Notes: generated from the letters alone by a model not told the origin. DNA of 64,000 nt from Spirochaetales bacterium (GCA_018433865.1 JAHDQJ010000002.1:124001-188000), one strand, 5' to 3'. Shown: positions 9,249 through 18,639, counted from the first letter of the stretch. Numbers and translations: made by a program.

Positions 9249-10649
9249 ATGACTACGCTGAAGAAAGACATCGTGGTGATCGGCGGAGGTCCGGCAGGAT
9301 ATATTGCCGCGATCAAGGCCGCACGCCTCGGAGCCGATGTGCTCCTCGCCGAGGAGAACCAGGTCGGGGGAACCTGCCTGAACCGTGGGTGCATCCCTAC
9401 CAAGTACTATGCGCAAAGTGCCCACACCATCCTCTCCTTGGCCGAAGCCTCCTCCCGTGGAATCAAGGTTGCCGATCCCACGGTCACGATCGACATGAAA
9501 CAGGCTCTCGCGGGTAAGAACAAGACGGTGAGGAAACTTACCTCAGGAGTGCAAGGTCTTCTGAAGCAAGCCGGTGTCACGGTAGTCAACCAACGGGCAA
9601 CCGTCACCAAGGACAAAGGTGTCAGGCTGCAGGACGGCACGATGATCGAATCGGGAGCAGTGATCGTCGCGACCGGTTCCCAATCGGTCAGGATTCCGGT
9701 CGAGGGCATCGACAGCCCGTTGGTGCTCGATAGCGACCGGTTCCTCGATCTCGACCATGTTCCCAAGCGATTGGCTGTCATCGGAGGCGGGGTGATCGGC
9801 GTTGAGTTCGCCGCGATCTACCAGTCCTTCGGATCGAAAGTCACGATCATCGAAGCACAACCGAACATACTTCCCATGTTCGACAAGCAGGCGGTGGAAA
9901 CGGTGGCTGCGGAACTTCGCAAGCGCGGGATCACGATTCATGTCAGCTCGGAGGTCCTGAGGATCGATACCAAGGGCAAAGAGGCCTCTGTCGTGCTCGC
10001 AAACGGTACGAGTGTCGATGCCGATCTCATGCTCCTCGCGGTAGGCAGGAAGTCGAATCTCTGTTGTATCGACGGTGACGCGTCGCTGAAGACGGATAGA
10101 GGGCGGATCGTGACCGATGAAACCGGGATGACCAGCCATTCGGGCATTTACGCCGCAGGGGACGTGACCGGCAGGAAACTCTTGGCACACGCAGCATACC
10201 AGATGGGAGAGACGGTGGCACACAATGCCTGTGTCGACACCCGCATCATCAACGCACCGAAGAAAAAGTTCTGCCTAGACATCGTGCCCTCGGTAGTCTA
10301 TTCTATTCCGGAGGTAGCTTCAGTAGGATTGACCGAGGAAGAGGCATCAGCGATCTACGATACTGTCGTCGGAAAATTCCCCTTGTCCGCGAACGGGAGG
10401 GCCCTCAGTGGAGGAGAACCCGATGGGTTCGTCAAGGTTGTCGCCGACAAGAAGTACGGGCAGATCCTCGGTGTCTGTTGTGTCGGCATGTTCGCATCCG
10501 AGATTATCAACGAGGCGGCCATGGCCATGCGACACGAGCTTACCGTACATGAGGTTGCAGAGACAGTCCACGGTCACCCGACAGTCTCCGAGGCGCTCAA
10601 GGAGGCTGCGGCAATGTGTATCGGTCAATGCTACCACTGGAGCAGCTGA
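9249..10649 (+). CDS. lpdA: Dihydrolipoamide dehydrogenase (E3)
   Basis: FAD-dependent disulfide oxidoreductase, 466 residues, that reoxidises the lipoyl group with NAD+. The N-terminal GGGPAGYIAAIKAA dinucleotide fold, the redox-active disulfide GGTCLNRGCIPTK (about 40-52), a second NAD-binding GGGVIGVEFA and the C-terminal HGHPTVSE catalytic His-Glu pair are all present. AGGAG precedes the ATG. It is the fourth gene of the dehydrogenase operon, so it is probably dedicated to this complex. Confidence 0.94.
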   Translation: MTTLKKDIVVIGGGPAGYIAAIKAARLGADVLLAEENQVGGTCLNRGCIPTKYYAQSAHTILSLAEASSRGIKVADPTVTIDMKQALAGKNKTVRKLTSGVQGLLKQAGVTVVNQRATVTKDKGVRLQDGTMIESGAVIVATGSQSVRIPVEGIDSPLVLDSDRFLDLDHVPKRLAVIGGGVIGVEFAAIYQSFGSKVTIIEAQPNILPMFDKQAVETVAAELRKRGITIHVSSEVLRIDTKGKEASVVLANGTSVDADLMLLAVGRKSNLCCIDGDASLKTDRGRIVTDETGMTSHSGIYAAGDVTGRKLLAHAAYQMGETVAHNACVDTRIINAPKKKFCLDIVPSVVYSIPEVASVGLTEEEASAIYDTVVGKFPLSANGRALSGGEPDGFVKVVADKKYGQILGVCCVGMFASEIINEAAMAMRHELTVHEVAETVHGHPTVSEALKEAAAMCIGQCYHWSS

Positions 10650-10702
10650 TCCGACGCATCATATGATCGGATTGTAATTCTTTAGGGATTCGGGGAGTTG
10701 GC

Positions 10703-11635
10703 GTGCAAAGGGACAGGGATTATTTGGTATCGATCGCGAGACGATACTACGTGGATGAGAGATCGCAGCAACAGATTGCACAGGAATTCGGACTTTCCAG
10801 GCCGACCGTTTCGAATCTGTTGCGCAAGTGTCGTGAACTGGGGATCGTCCAGATCAAGATCGAAGACGGCTACCCCTATGCCACCGCTGCAGGAGACGAG
10901 CTCAAGAAACGATACCGCCTCGATCACGCCATCATCGTCCCCTCGACAGATGATGACAATGTCATGACCGCGGTCGGTACGGTTGCCGCCGAATATACCA
11001 CGAGCCTCCTTGCCGAGCATATCAGGATCGGAATCGCATGGGGAACCTCACTCTACCACATGGTCCATCAGCTGCCTCACGAGCGGGTGAAGGACTCGAG
11101 CGTCGTGCAACTCATGGGTGGTTTCGGAGCATCTTCTCCACAGTACGATGGTGCCGACCTCGCGAGGGAGTTCTCAAAGCGTATCCACGCCCAGTATTAT
11201 CCGCTCCAGTGTCCCGTGCTCGTCAAGAACATCATGGTGAAGGAACTGCTGCTCAAGGAGCTTGGCATCAAGGAGACGATGCAGCGGACCAAAAGCCTCG
11301 ACCTGGCCTTCGTGGGAATCAGCTCGAACTTCCCGAACCAAAGCGCGATGGTACGGGCAGGATTCGTGACGGAGAAGGAGGCGAAGGAGATCCAGGATGC
11401 CGGAGCGGTAGGACACCTATGCGGGTACAGTTTCGATTCCGAGGGCAAGCTTCTCGACATTTCCTACAATCACCGGATCATCGGTATCGATTTCCATGAC
11501 TTCCTCGCGATCAGGACTCGCGTCGGTATCGCCTATGGTGTCCAGAAGGCACAAGCCATCAGGGCTTCGCTCATCGGAGGCCATATCACCACACTCATCA
11601 CCGATGAGGTGACGGCAAATCAGATCCTTTCCTGA
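10703..11635 (+). CDS. SorC/DeoR-type transcriptional regulator of the dehydrogenase operon
   Basis: Regulator of 310 residues with an N-terminal helix-turn-helix (QQQIAQEFGLSRPTVSNLLR, about 20-39) and a C-terminal sugar-binding-type effector domain, the SorC/CggR layout. The start is GTG at 10703, with a GGGGAG site just upstream. It follows lpdA by 53 nt on the same strand and is probably co-transcribed, suggesting feedback on the operon promoter, where a TACATT/AATGTA palindrome covers the -35 box. The effector would be a phosphorylated metabolite; its identity is not visible. The 3' end overlaps the convergent gene by 16 nt. Confidence 0.87.
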   Translation: MQRDRDYLVSIARRYYVDERSQQQIAQEFGLSRPTVSNLLRKCRELGIVQIKIEDGYPYATAAGDELKKRYRLDHAIIVPSTDDDNVMTAVGTVAAEYTTSLLAEHIRIGIAWGTSLYHMVHQLPHERVKDSSVVQLMGGFGASSPQYDGADLAREFSKRIHAQYYPLQCPVLVKNIMVKELLLKELGIKETMQRTKSLDLAFVGISSNFPNQSAMVRAGFVTEKEAKEIQDAGAVGHLCGYSFDSEGKLLDISYNHRIIGIDFHDFLAIRTRVGIAYGVQKAQAIRASLIGGHITTLITDEVTANQILS

Positions 11636-12162
11636 GAGAAGAGACCCTCTCGGCAAAAGAGCTCCGTCATGTCATCGATAAATCGGAGCGATGCCGATTC
11701 GATTCGACGCATGAGCGTCTTTCGGTCATTGAAATCGGGATTGTCCACCAAGGTGACTTCCACGATGGAGTCGACGCCCGGAATCGGTTCGGACACTGCA
11801 TAGGGAGCAGTATCGAATCCGGACAATCGCTTGATCCATGCGTCCCTCACCCCGCGGTTCGTTCCCCCCAACCAAATGGCGAAACGCATCGTATCATGAA
11901 GGAATACGATCGCCACCTTCAGTTTCAGGCTCTTCAGTCGCTCCGGTGTGAAGGAAAAGCAGGTCATGTCCATGTACCCGGGGTAGAGACTTCCCGAAGC
12001 ATATTCAGGATGCTGCGTTTCCAGATACCCTTTCAGGGCCGACATGAACGAAAGGATACCGCGATATGCATGCGGCAATTCACCTGATCGAACCAGCTGC
12101 ACATACCATTCGATGCTTCGTTGCAAGTTTTCAGGCTGTGGCCTCCCATCATCCATATCCAT
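11620..12162 (-). CDS. Hypothetical protein, DUF7000-like
   Basis: Cytoplasmic protein of 180 residues without signal peptide or membrane segments. The stretch AYRGILSFMSALKGYLE, then GSLYPGYMDMTCFSFTPE and LKVAIVFLHDTMRFAIWLGG, recalls the small DUF7000 family as I remember it; no catalytic role is known to me. It ends within the convergent SorC gene and is followed by the P1 peptidase gene on the same strand, upstream of it in transcription terms by only 24 nt. Assignment to the family is from memory and moderate. Confidence 0.6.
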   Translation of the reverse strand: MDMDDGRPQPENLQRSIEWYVQLVRSGELPHAYRGILSFMSALKGYLETQHPEYASGSLYPGYMDMTCFSFTPERLKSLKLKVAIVFLHDTMRFAIWLGGTNRGVRDAWIKRLSGFDTAPYAVSEPIPGVDSIVEVTLVDNPDFNDRKTLMRRIESASLRFIDDMTELFCREGLFSQERI

Positions 12163-12186
12163 CCTCCTCTCGCAAGACCGCGTTTC

Positions 12187-13185
12187 TCATGGCGACAACG
12201 CCCCGATCTTGTTCCCTCCCATGCCCGTCACCGTCGTCGCATGCAATAGCGAGCTGATCACACTCTCCTCAACACATTCGACCACTGCACGGAAAAACAC
12301 GTCAAGATACTCCTCATGAAGGCAATTGCAGGTGAGCAGCGGCTTGTCACTTTGGTGCGGAACACGATTCACGGTCGAGAACATCAGGACGATCTCCCCG
12401 CTTCCGCCACCGGTGATCGATCCGGTCCTGGCCAGTCCGTTCTGTGCGCGCCTCGCGCATCGTCCGAGCTGACGTGCATCGAGCGGGGCATTGGTGGCAA
12501 GGATGATGATGCAGGAACCCTGGTCGGGCTCGATCGCATGGGACTCTCCGACTGCCTTTCCTGATATCAGAAGATCTGGTTTCGAACCGAAGTTCGTCAA
12601 CAAGAGCGATCCGACCGTGTAGGTGACGCCTCCGATTTGCATCTGTCTGGATGATGAACCGATACCACCCTTGTACCCGTAGCAGCGCATGCCGCGTCCG
12701 GCACCGATCGAGCCCTCTTCGAAATCCGAGGAGGCTCCCTGCAATGCCTCAAGTGCATGTTCCTGGGTTATGGAGCGCCTCCGGATATCGTTGAGCCTGC
12801 CATCGTTGCATTCCATGACCACGGGATTGACCGTCCCTGTGGTTCTTCCGATCTCCTCATGTCCCCCGAGCATCCAGGACAGCAAGGCAGCGGAGCACTC
12901 AGGGACGGAAAAAGTATTCGTGAGGAGGATCGGCGTCTCCAAGGTACCGAGCTCGGCAACCTGCATGAGACCGCAACTCTTGCCGAATCCGTTGATCACA
13001 TGGACAGCTGCAGGGAACTTCTCCCTGAACGATGATCCCGGGCCTGGAATCATTGCGGTCACGCCGGTCTGCACATCACCGTCAGCAAGCGTGACGTGTC
13101 CGACACGTACTCCCTGCACATCCGTGATCAGATTCTTCGGACCTCTCGGAAGGACTCCGAACCGATAGCCTTGATCGACACCCAT
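12187..13185 (-). CDS. P1-family (S58, DmpA-like) aminopeptidase/amidase
   Basis: N-terminal-nucleophile hydrolase of about 332 residues that matures by self-cleavage before a Ser. The predicted cleavage pair is Gly223-Ser224 in DQGSCIIILATNAPL, matching the DmpA pattern; the upstream GYKGGIGSSSR loop is also conserved. I chose ATG 13185 because AGGAG lies 6 nt before it; the frame is open to an ATG at 13215 that overlaps the end of a decayed amidohydrolase gene. Such enzymes release N-terminal amino acids, often D- or beta-configured, from small peptides and amides, which fits the D-aminoacylase remnant next door. Confidence 0.88.
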   Translation of the reverse strand: MGVDQGYRFGVLPRGPKNLITDVQGVRVGHVTLADGDVQTGVTAMIPGPGSSFREKFPAAVHVINGFGKSCGLMQVAELGTLETPILLTNTFSVPECSAALLSWMLGGHEEIGRTTGTVNPVVMECNDGRLNDIRRRSITQEHALEALQGASSDFEEGSIGAGRGMRCYGYKGGIGSSSRQMQIGGVTYTVGSLLLTNFGSKPDLLISGKAVGESHAIEPDQGSCIIILATNAPLDARQLGRCARRAQNGLARTGSITGGGSGEIVLMFSTVNRVPHQSDKPLLTCNCLHEEYLDVFFRAVVECVEESVISSLLHATTVTGMGGNKIGALSP

Positions 13186-13204
13186 GAGCATCTCCTGCAC
13201 CTGA

Positions 13205-13390
13205 TCATACACCATGACGGATCACATGTCCTCCACGATTGCCGGTAGCAATCCCATTTTCCACGGCAAGAAGCCCGTTGACGAACACATACTTGATCCC
13301 TGTATTGGGCAATAACGGCTCGTCATAGGTTCCCTGAGCCCGATCGTGAGCAGATTCAACAACACGAAATCGGTATCATTCGCTAATCAT
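13205..13390 (-). pseudogene. C-terminal remnant of a D-aminoacylase-like amidohydrolase
   Basis: Reading the minus strand, the final about 45 codons give DRAQGTYDEPLLPNTGIKYV, then FVNGLLAVENGIATGNRGG and HVIRHGV, ending in TGA at 13207-13205. This is the typical C-terminus of N-acyl-D-amino-acid deacylases (DRATYxxPxxYPxGIxYVxVNG). Upstream, the matching strand NDTDFVLLN lies in a different frame, so there is at least one frameshift, and an in-frame TGA sits a few codons earlier. No N-terminal amidohydrolase sequence is present: the DUF2075 gene begins where it should be. The stop overlaps the upstream ATG of the DmpA-like gene, pointing to a former two-gene operon. Confidence 0.72.
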
Positions 13391-13470
13391 GTTGTTGCCT
13401 TTATGATATTGGGAGAGACATAACCGATCGGCACCCTCACAAAGGAATCAAACGAACGAAGGGGGGAAAT

Positions 13471-15546
13471 TCAGGGCAGTTCCTTCAATCCGATTTCCTT
13501 CAGATAATTGAACGTCGGCGTGTAAAACTTCTTGAGACGAGTCGGATCTTCATCAGTTCCTTCCGGGACGACGATGACCATCCCTTGTCGGGCTCGAGTC
13601 AAAAGAACCCGATAGGCATTCAGCTGATATCTTTTCCTTTGATCGGACTTGATGTTTTGCCACTTGGCACCGTTGAATGAGAAGTTTTGCCACCCCGATT
13701 CCCCGTATCGGAAATCACCGTCCCACACGAGGCAAGCCCAATCCAATTCAAGTCCTTGCACATCGAACTCGGTAGCAACATCCTCCATGAACACAGAGGA
13801 TCTGATGTCATCCTCATCATCGAGGAACCAGTGGACCGTATCGGGTTTGGCACGTACATCGATTGCCAGGGGACGCAACCGATATGCTTGGGAAGAGACA
13901 ACGATTCCGTACCGCTCCGATCCACGTGCTTGTTCTCTGAGCCATCGCTTCGCCGAATCCAGTGAGCGGGTCAGGAGGATCGGATATCGGTCATGCAATT
14001 GCTCATACAACTCTTGGGACACTCTTCTGTTGCATTCCAACAGATGATGCACGAAGAGTGAAAGCTTCTCTGTCCTGAAGGAACGCATCGAGACGGCAAG
14101 ATGCAACTTGTCTTCCCTGATCACATTCGGATTGTCCTGTATCAAGGAGTCCAGATTGCCCTCTGCATACTCCCTTTCCGTAAGATTCGACGAGATATAC
14201 ACTTTCCAATCCGAGAATGCATGATTGATGGCCTTGATCCATTCACTGATTCCAGCCTCTCCGGTGTTGATTTCCTGCCCGCCACCGACAAGACAGATGA
14301 TGACTGCCCAGTCCGGTCGCAAATTCATCGACCAGATCAAGAACTCGGGTTCGGAATGAGGGAAATTCTTGATTCCCTTTTTCCGAGAAAGCCAATTGGC
14401 AAGTTGTTCATGTGTCCATGCCCGCTGGGCTTCATCAAAGATTGCAACATGATCGACCTCCGAATACCCATCGTCTTTGTGATGCAGGACCTTTGCATGG
14501 TCGATTTCGACTTTCCCCCCCGAAATCTTGATCTTTGCCAATGAATTTGATCGATAATGGTATACATTCTGGATGAATGATCTTACTTGACGTCGTGCAT
14601 CGGTGATGAAGTGCCGTACGTTCGGCTCTCTCAGGTCATCATGGTTCTTCTTATCACGAGCAAGGGCTTCCGTAAGGACTTCGACAAGCGGACCATTACC
14701 CGAAAGGTATACAGCCAAATCCGACTTGTCGGCCTCATTCTTCTCAAATTGCCTGATAGCAACTTGCAACCCGACCAGAGTCTTGCCTGCTCCCGGAACA
14801 CCGGTCACAAGACAGATGGCTTTTTCTTTCTCGCTTTTTGTCCGTGCGATGATGCTCAGGATGGTATCGGTAGTCTCCTGCAATTGGTCACCGGTAGCAT
14901 CGCTTCGGGTTATGTTATCGACCGAATGGTTGTTGAACAGATAACTCGCAGCCTCAATAATCGTGGGGGTGGGAGAATAGCGGCTGCGCAACCATGTTGT
15001 CGCATCATATTGTTCATCTCTCTTGTGTTCCGAGAGGATCATCCGTATGAATTTTTCCAGGTGCTCACCGTTTGTACAGATCGGTTCATACACATCATCG
15101 TCGTAGCGACAGATAGTGGCCGCAGAAGAGATGTCATCATCAACCGATGCGGTAGCAATGAGCATGGGGACAATGATCTTGTCATGACTCTCTTCATGGA
15201 AATTCTTCAGATCCAACGCATAGTCCCAAACCTGATCGACGTCTTTTCTAGAAAACCGATCTTCTCCGATCTTGAATTCAAGCACGAATATGATGCCGTT
15301 CACTAGCAAGACGGTATCGATTCTTTTTCCCAGACGGGGAATCGAATACTCGAATATCATGAGACCATCGTCAAAGTCATGCAACGATTCCTTGAGGATG
15401 GATATTTCCTCTTTCCATGAATCCCTCATGGTCAACTTTAGGGAAGAAAAGGCATCCTGGCGCATCATGATACCGAGGATGGTATCAGGGTCACTCGCAA
15501 GAAAAGTGGATACGTCAGCTTGATAATAGAACCTAGCATTCCGCAT
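13471..15546 (-). CDS. PD-(D/E)XK nuclease fused to a DUF2075-type helicase/ATPase
   Basis: Large cytoplasmic protein of 691 residues. The N-terminal part has a restriction-nuclease-like active site: Asp77 in RIDTVLL and Glu90-Phe-Lys92 in VLEFKIGE. The central and C-terminal parts form a DUF2075 P-loop domain with Walker A GVPGAGKT (249-256), Walker B VAIFDEAQ (367-374) and a helicase-like C-terminal RVLLTRARQGMVIVVPEG motif VI region. The ATG at 15546 has no strong ribosome site. Codon use and base composition look more AT-rich than the neighbours. It stands alone between a decayed amidohydrolase and an rRNA methyltransferase. A defence role against foreign nucleic acid is my inference; DNA repair or RNA processing is equally possible. 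Confidence 0.8.
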   Translation of the reverse strand: MRNARFYYQADVSTFLASDPDTILGIMMRQDAFSSLKLTMRDSWKEEISILKESLHDFDDGLMIFEYSIPRLGKRIDTVLLVNGIIFVLEFKIGEDRFSRKDVDQVWDYALDLKNFHEESHDKIIVPMLIATASVDDDISSAATICRYDDDVYEPICTNGEHLEKFIRMILSEHKRDEQYDATTWLRSRYSPTPTIIEAASYLFNNHSVDNITRSDATGDQLQETTDTILSIIARTKSEKEKAICLVTGVPGAGKTLVGLQVAIRQFEKNEADKSDLAVYLSGNGPLVEVLTEALARDKKNHDDLREPNVRHFITDARRQVRSFIQNVYHYRSNSLAKIKISGGKVEIDHAKVLHHKDDGYSEVDHVAIFDEAQRAWTHEQLANWLSRKKGIKNFPHSEPEFLIWSMNLRPDWAVIICLVGGGQEINTGEAGISEWIKAINHAFSDWKVYISSNLTEREYAEGNLDSLIQDNPNVIREDKLHLAVSMRSFRTEKLSLFVHHLLECNRRVSQELYEQLHDRYPILLTRSLDSAKRWLREQARGSERYGIVVSSQAYRLRPLAIDVRAKPDTVHWFLDDEDDIRSSVFMEDVATEFDVQGLELDWACLVWDGDFRYGESGWQNFSFNGAKWQNIKSDQRKRYQLNAYRVLLTRARQGMVIVVPEGTDEDPTRLKKFYTPTFNYLKEIGLKELP

Positions 15547-15638
15547 GATTGCAACTTAGCAGATAAATTGGCGATAAGCCAGGAATTTCTTCCGTGTCCC
15601 TGGGAACCTGAAATATTGGATGCAAAATTTCACTGATG

Positions 15639-15646
15639 CCCCCCCC
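15639..15646. repeat. C8 homopolymer tract upstream of the nuclease-helicase gene
   Basis: A run of eight C on the plus strand (G8 on the coding strand of the nuclease-helicase gene), 93 nt before its start codon. Tracts of this length can vary by slippage and alter promoter spacing. The rest of the 148-bp gap shows no clear promoter. Confidence 0.5.
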
Positions 15647-15694
15647 TGCACTCATTACGAATGCCCATCGAGTGAAACGTGCCATGCATGAAAA

Positions 15695-16858
15695 TCAGAT
15701 CCGGACCAGTACTGCTATCGTCTCGGTATGGCTTGTCTGCGGGTACAGGTCGAAGAGCTGCAGCGTATCCAGATGATATCCATGGCTGGAGAACCGCTTG
15801 CAATCACGTGCGAAGGTTCCGCTGTCGCAGGAGACATAAACTACCTTCGTGGGATTCCAGGAGGCGATGGCGTCGACCACTTCCTTTCCCAGGCCTGTCC
15901 GTGGCGGATCGACGATGACCGTATCGACATCAACTGTCCTCCCCGATCGTGCCCAATGCTCAGCGCTTTGGGTGAAGAACTCAGTCGCCTCAAGATTCTT
16001 CCGTGCAAGCTCAAGGCATCGCTTGTCACGTTCCACCGCGATGACAGTCCGTCCCTCCCCTTCGACGAATGCGGAGAATGTCCCCACACCGGCGTAGAGA
16101 TCCATCACCTGCGTACCGGTGACATGAGAGAGGACTCTTTCTACCATCGAAGGCAACACGTATGCATTGGATTGGAAGAACACATTCGAATCAGCCCACA
16201 GAGTCTTGCCCAGCACCTCGACAGAGACCTCGCGGTTGCTCAGTGAAACTTGGCTGTCACCGGCGAATGCAGGAACTTCAACCCAACGTTTGCGGTGTTG
16301 CCACCCCTCTCTGGATCGACGCATGTGTGCAGCCTTGAGCAGCAGGGAACGCTTCTCATCCAACAACAGGTTCAAAGTGTCGCAGAGGATCGGACAGCGG
16401 GAGATATCGACAAGCTCATTGCTCCCGCGGGAAAGGAATCCTGCGTTACCGCCTTCAGGATCGACATGGAATCGGACCCTATTGCGATACCCCCACGGTG
16501 CACCAGTGACGGATGGAAGCACCGTCACCCTACCTTCGGAGACATCGATGCCCCCGATTCTTCTTAGGTTCTCCAGGACGATGGCCTCTTTCGCACTCAC
16601 CTGCGCCTCTGTCGAGGCATGTTGGAAATCACAGCCCCCGCACCTTCCGTAATAGGGACATACCGGAGTGATCCTCTCGGGTGATGGCGTGATGACCTCT
16701 GTCGTCTCGGCACGCAGGTAGTCGCCCTTCTCCTCGGTCACTACAGCACGAACACGCTCGGAAGCAAGTGCAGAGGAAACAAAGACAGCCTTCCCCTCGT
16801 GGTGGGCGAGCCCCTCTCCCTTGGCGACCAGCTTCTCGATATCCAGGATCAGTTCCAT
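15695..16858 (-). CDS. RlmD/RumA-like RNA (uracil-5-)-methyltransferase
   Basis: S-adenosylmethionine-dependent RNA m5U methyltransferase of 387 residues. An N-terminal TRAM domain (about 1-55) is followed by an iron-sulfur cluster motif, CPYYGRCGGC (Cys67, Cys73, Cys76; a fourth Cys in the RCPILCD region), and a C-terminal Rossmann methyltransferase domain with DLYAGVGTFS, the IVDPPRTGL motif and the catalytic Cys in YVSCD. I chose ATG 16858, 8 nt after GGGGGAG; a GTG at 16867 is possible. The gene starts within a few bases of the PepF stop, so the two are translationally coupled. Whether the target is 23S rRNA or tRNA cannot be told. Confidence 0.88.
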   Translation of the reverse strand: MELILDIEKLVAKGEGLAHHEGKAVFVSSALASERVRAVVTEEKGDYLRAETTEVITPSPERITPVCPYYGRCGGCDFQHASTEAQVSAKEAIVLENLRRIGGIDVSEGRVTVLPSVTGAPWGYRNRVRFHVDPEGGNAGFLSRGSNELVDISRCPILCDTLNLLLDEKRSLLLKAAHMRRSREGWQHRKRWVEVPAFAGDSQVSLSNREVSVEVLGKTLWADSNVFFQSNAYVLPSMVERVLSHVTGTQVMDLYAGVGTFSAFVEGEGRTVIAVERDKRCLELARKNLEATEFFTQSAEHWARSGRTVDVDTVIVDPPRTGLGKEVVDAIASWNPTKVVYVSCDSGTFARDCKRFSSHGYHLDTLQLFDLYPQTSHTETIAVLVRI

Positions 16859-16863
16859 CGGTT

Positions 16864-18639
16864 TCACTCCCCCACATAGCCGACGAGGCGGCAGAAACGC
16901 TCCGTGTATGCGGCGATCACATCGATGCTTTCCTGCCAGAATGACTCGCTTGTGATATCACATCCGATCGAAGCGGTTACCGCCGGAGCCATATCCTGAC
17001 CGGTGCGAAGCAGCAGTTCGTCGTACCTGCCACCGAATCCCTCTGGATTCCGTTCATATGCACGATAGACACCAAGTCCGAACAACTGTCCGAATGCGTA
17101 GGGGAAGTTGTAGAAAGGAACCTCGCTGCTATAATAGTGCCCCTTCACCGCCCACATGTAGGGATGGAGCGCATGCTCATCCAACGCATCCCCGTAGGAA
17201 GCCTTCTGTGCATCGAGCATCGCCGAGGAGAATTGCCCTGCCATGAGATCCCCCTGCACACGCTGGGCAAACACCTCTCGCTCGAACTTGAATCGGCTGA
17301 GGATGTCGACGCACGTCTGGGTGGCATCCTGGAGGAAGCTTTCGATGAGCGCAACCTGCATGGGAGTATCGGCATCTTGCAACGCACCTTGGAAAATGAT
17401 GAACTGACTGAAGATCGAGGCAGTCTCCGCGAGGGTCATCGGGTAGTGACGCAACAGTGCCGGCAAGCCGCTGGTCACCTTGTCATGATAGGCATGCCCA
17501 AGCTCATGCGCTATCGTGGAAACTCCATCGAAACTGTGATCGAAGTTCGCGAGGATCCTCGTCTCCTTGCGTAGCGGGAACGAGGTGCAGTAGGCGCCTC
17601 CGACTTTCCCCGCACGCGGCTCACTGTCGATCCACTGCTCATCGAAAGCCAGCGCAGCGAATTCACCGAGAGGCTGATGGAAACGTGTGAAGTTTTCGAT
17701 GATGAATGTGCGCGCCTCATCGTAGGAATATCTCTTGTCAATAGTTCCCATCGGTGCGAACAGATCATAGAACGCCAGTTTCTTCATGCCAAAGGCATGG
17801 GCTTTCGCCCGCAAATACTTGCGGAATACCACAAGGTTATTCTCGATGGTCCCGATCAAGGCCTCAAGGACCTGGTCGGTGATCCTGGCCTGCATCGTGG
17901 CCCGTTGCAACGGGTCTCGGTACCCGCGACGCCGGTCCAAGGTTATGGTGGTTCCCTTCACGCCATTCAGTGCGTAGGCGAATGCGATCTCATGCTGTTT
18001 CCATACGGAAAGTTCGGCTCGGAACGCTTTCTCCCGTACCGCCCGATCAGCTTCGAACGCAAGAGCACGGAGCTGGATGACCGTCTTCCGCTCACCGGTC
18101 GTGCTGTCCCACAGGCAATCGGCGTTGGAGGAGACCGCCTCCTGCAACCTGCCCCATGCGTCAGTACCGCTACGACTCAGGTCCGCGGCCAAGGCCTCCT
18201 CGGCCTCACTCATGGTGTGTTCCTGCTCCTTGAGCAGTTCTTCCAGGACAAACCGGAACTTGGTGAGATCCTGATCCTCTGCGAGAACCTTGCGGACCTC
18301 CTCCTTCCTGCCAGAGAGCACATTGAGCAGCTTGACGTGTATGCCCTTCAGCTCGAGGGAAGCCTCTTCGACCTTGTTCAAGGCTCGCATTGCCTTGCCG
18401 TCATTGGTATTGACGGTCAAGAGGGCGTTGGTATAGGCCATGAGGGTCTCATAGGTATCGAGAGCCTCTTGATAGGTCTCCAGCACACCGACAAGCCATC
18501 CGGGGACCTCGGTATCGGATATGAGCCGGGTTTCCAGCTGTGCTACCAAGAGGGGAAGGGCGGCAAGATCGTTGGCGAATTCACGGCTATCCAAGCCAGG
18601 ATAGATCGAATCGAGATTCCAATGCGGCAACTGGGACAT
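16864..18639 (-). CDS. pepF: Oligoendopeptidase F (M3 family metallopeptidase)
   Basis: Cytoplasmic zinc oligopeptidase of 591 residues, normal for PepF. The zinc-binding HELGH motif lies in STIAHELGHAYHD, with downstream family motifs such as AETASIFSQ (second zinc ligand Glu). The ATG at 18639 has AAGGAG 8 nt upstream and begins at the usual family position (MSQLPHWNLDSIYPG); the upstream open frame is promoter DNA. It is preceded by its own promoter covered by a long palindrome, so expression seems regulated independently of the two-component operon. It probably degrades peptides imported by the Opp system. Confidence 0.93.
   Translation of the reverse strand: MSQLPHWNLDSIYPGLDSREFANDLAALPLLVAQLETRLISDTEVPGWLVGVLETYQEALDTYETLMAYTNALLTVNTNDGKAMRALNKVEEASLELKGIHVKLLNVLSGRKEEVRKVLAEDQDLTKFRFVLEELLKEQEHTMSEAEEALAADLSRSGTDAWGRLQEAVSSNADCLWDSTTGERKTVIQLRALAFEADRAVREKAFRAELSVWKQHEIAFAYALNGVKGTTITLDRRRGYRDPLQRATMQARITDQVLEALIGTIENNLVVFRKYLRAKAHAFGMKKLAFYDLFAPMGTIDKRYSYDEARTFIIENFTRFHQPLGEFAALAFDEQWIDSEPRAGKVGGAYCTSFPLRKETRILANFDHSFDGVSTIAHELGHAYHDKVTSGLPALLRHYPMTLAETASIFSQFIIFQGALQDADTPMQVALIESFLQDATQTCVDILSRFKFEREVFAQRVQGDLMAGQFSSAMLDAQKASYGDALDEHALHPYMWAVKGHYYSSEVPFYNFPYAFGQLFGLGVYRAYERNPEGFGGRYDELLLRTGQDMAPAVTASIGCDITSESFWQESIDVIAAYTERFCRLVGYVGE

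Noticed and set aside
12187-13390. Intact D-amino-acid peptide degradation operon (amidohydrolase plus DmpA-like peptidase)
   Set aside because: The amidohydrolase is only a C-terminal remnant with a frameshift, so the pathway is not complete here.
13471-15546. Insertion sequence or prophage carrying the nuclease-helicase gene
   Set aside because: No transposase, integrase, terminal inverted repeats or flanking direct repeats could be seen on either side.
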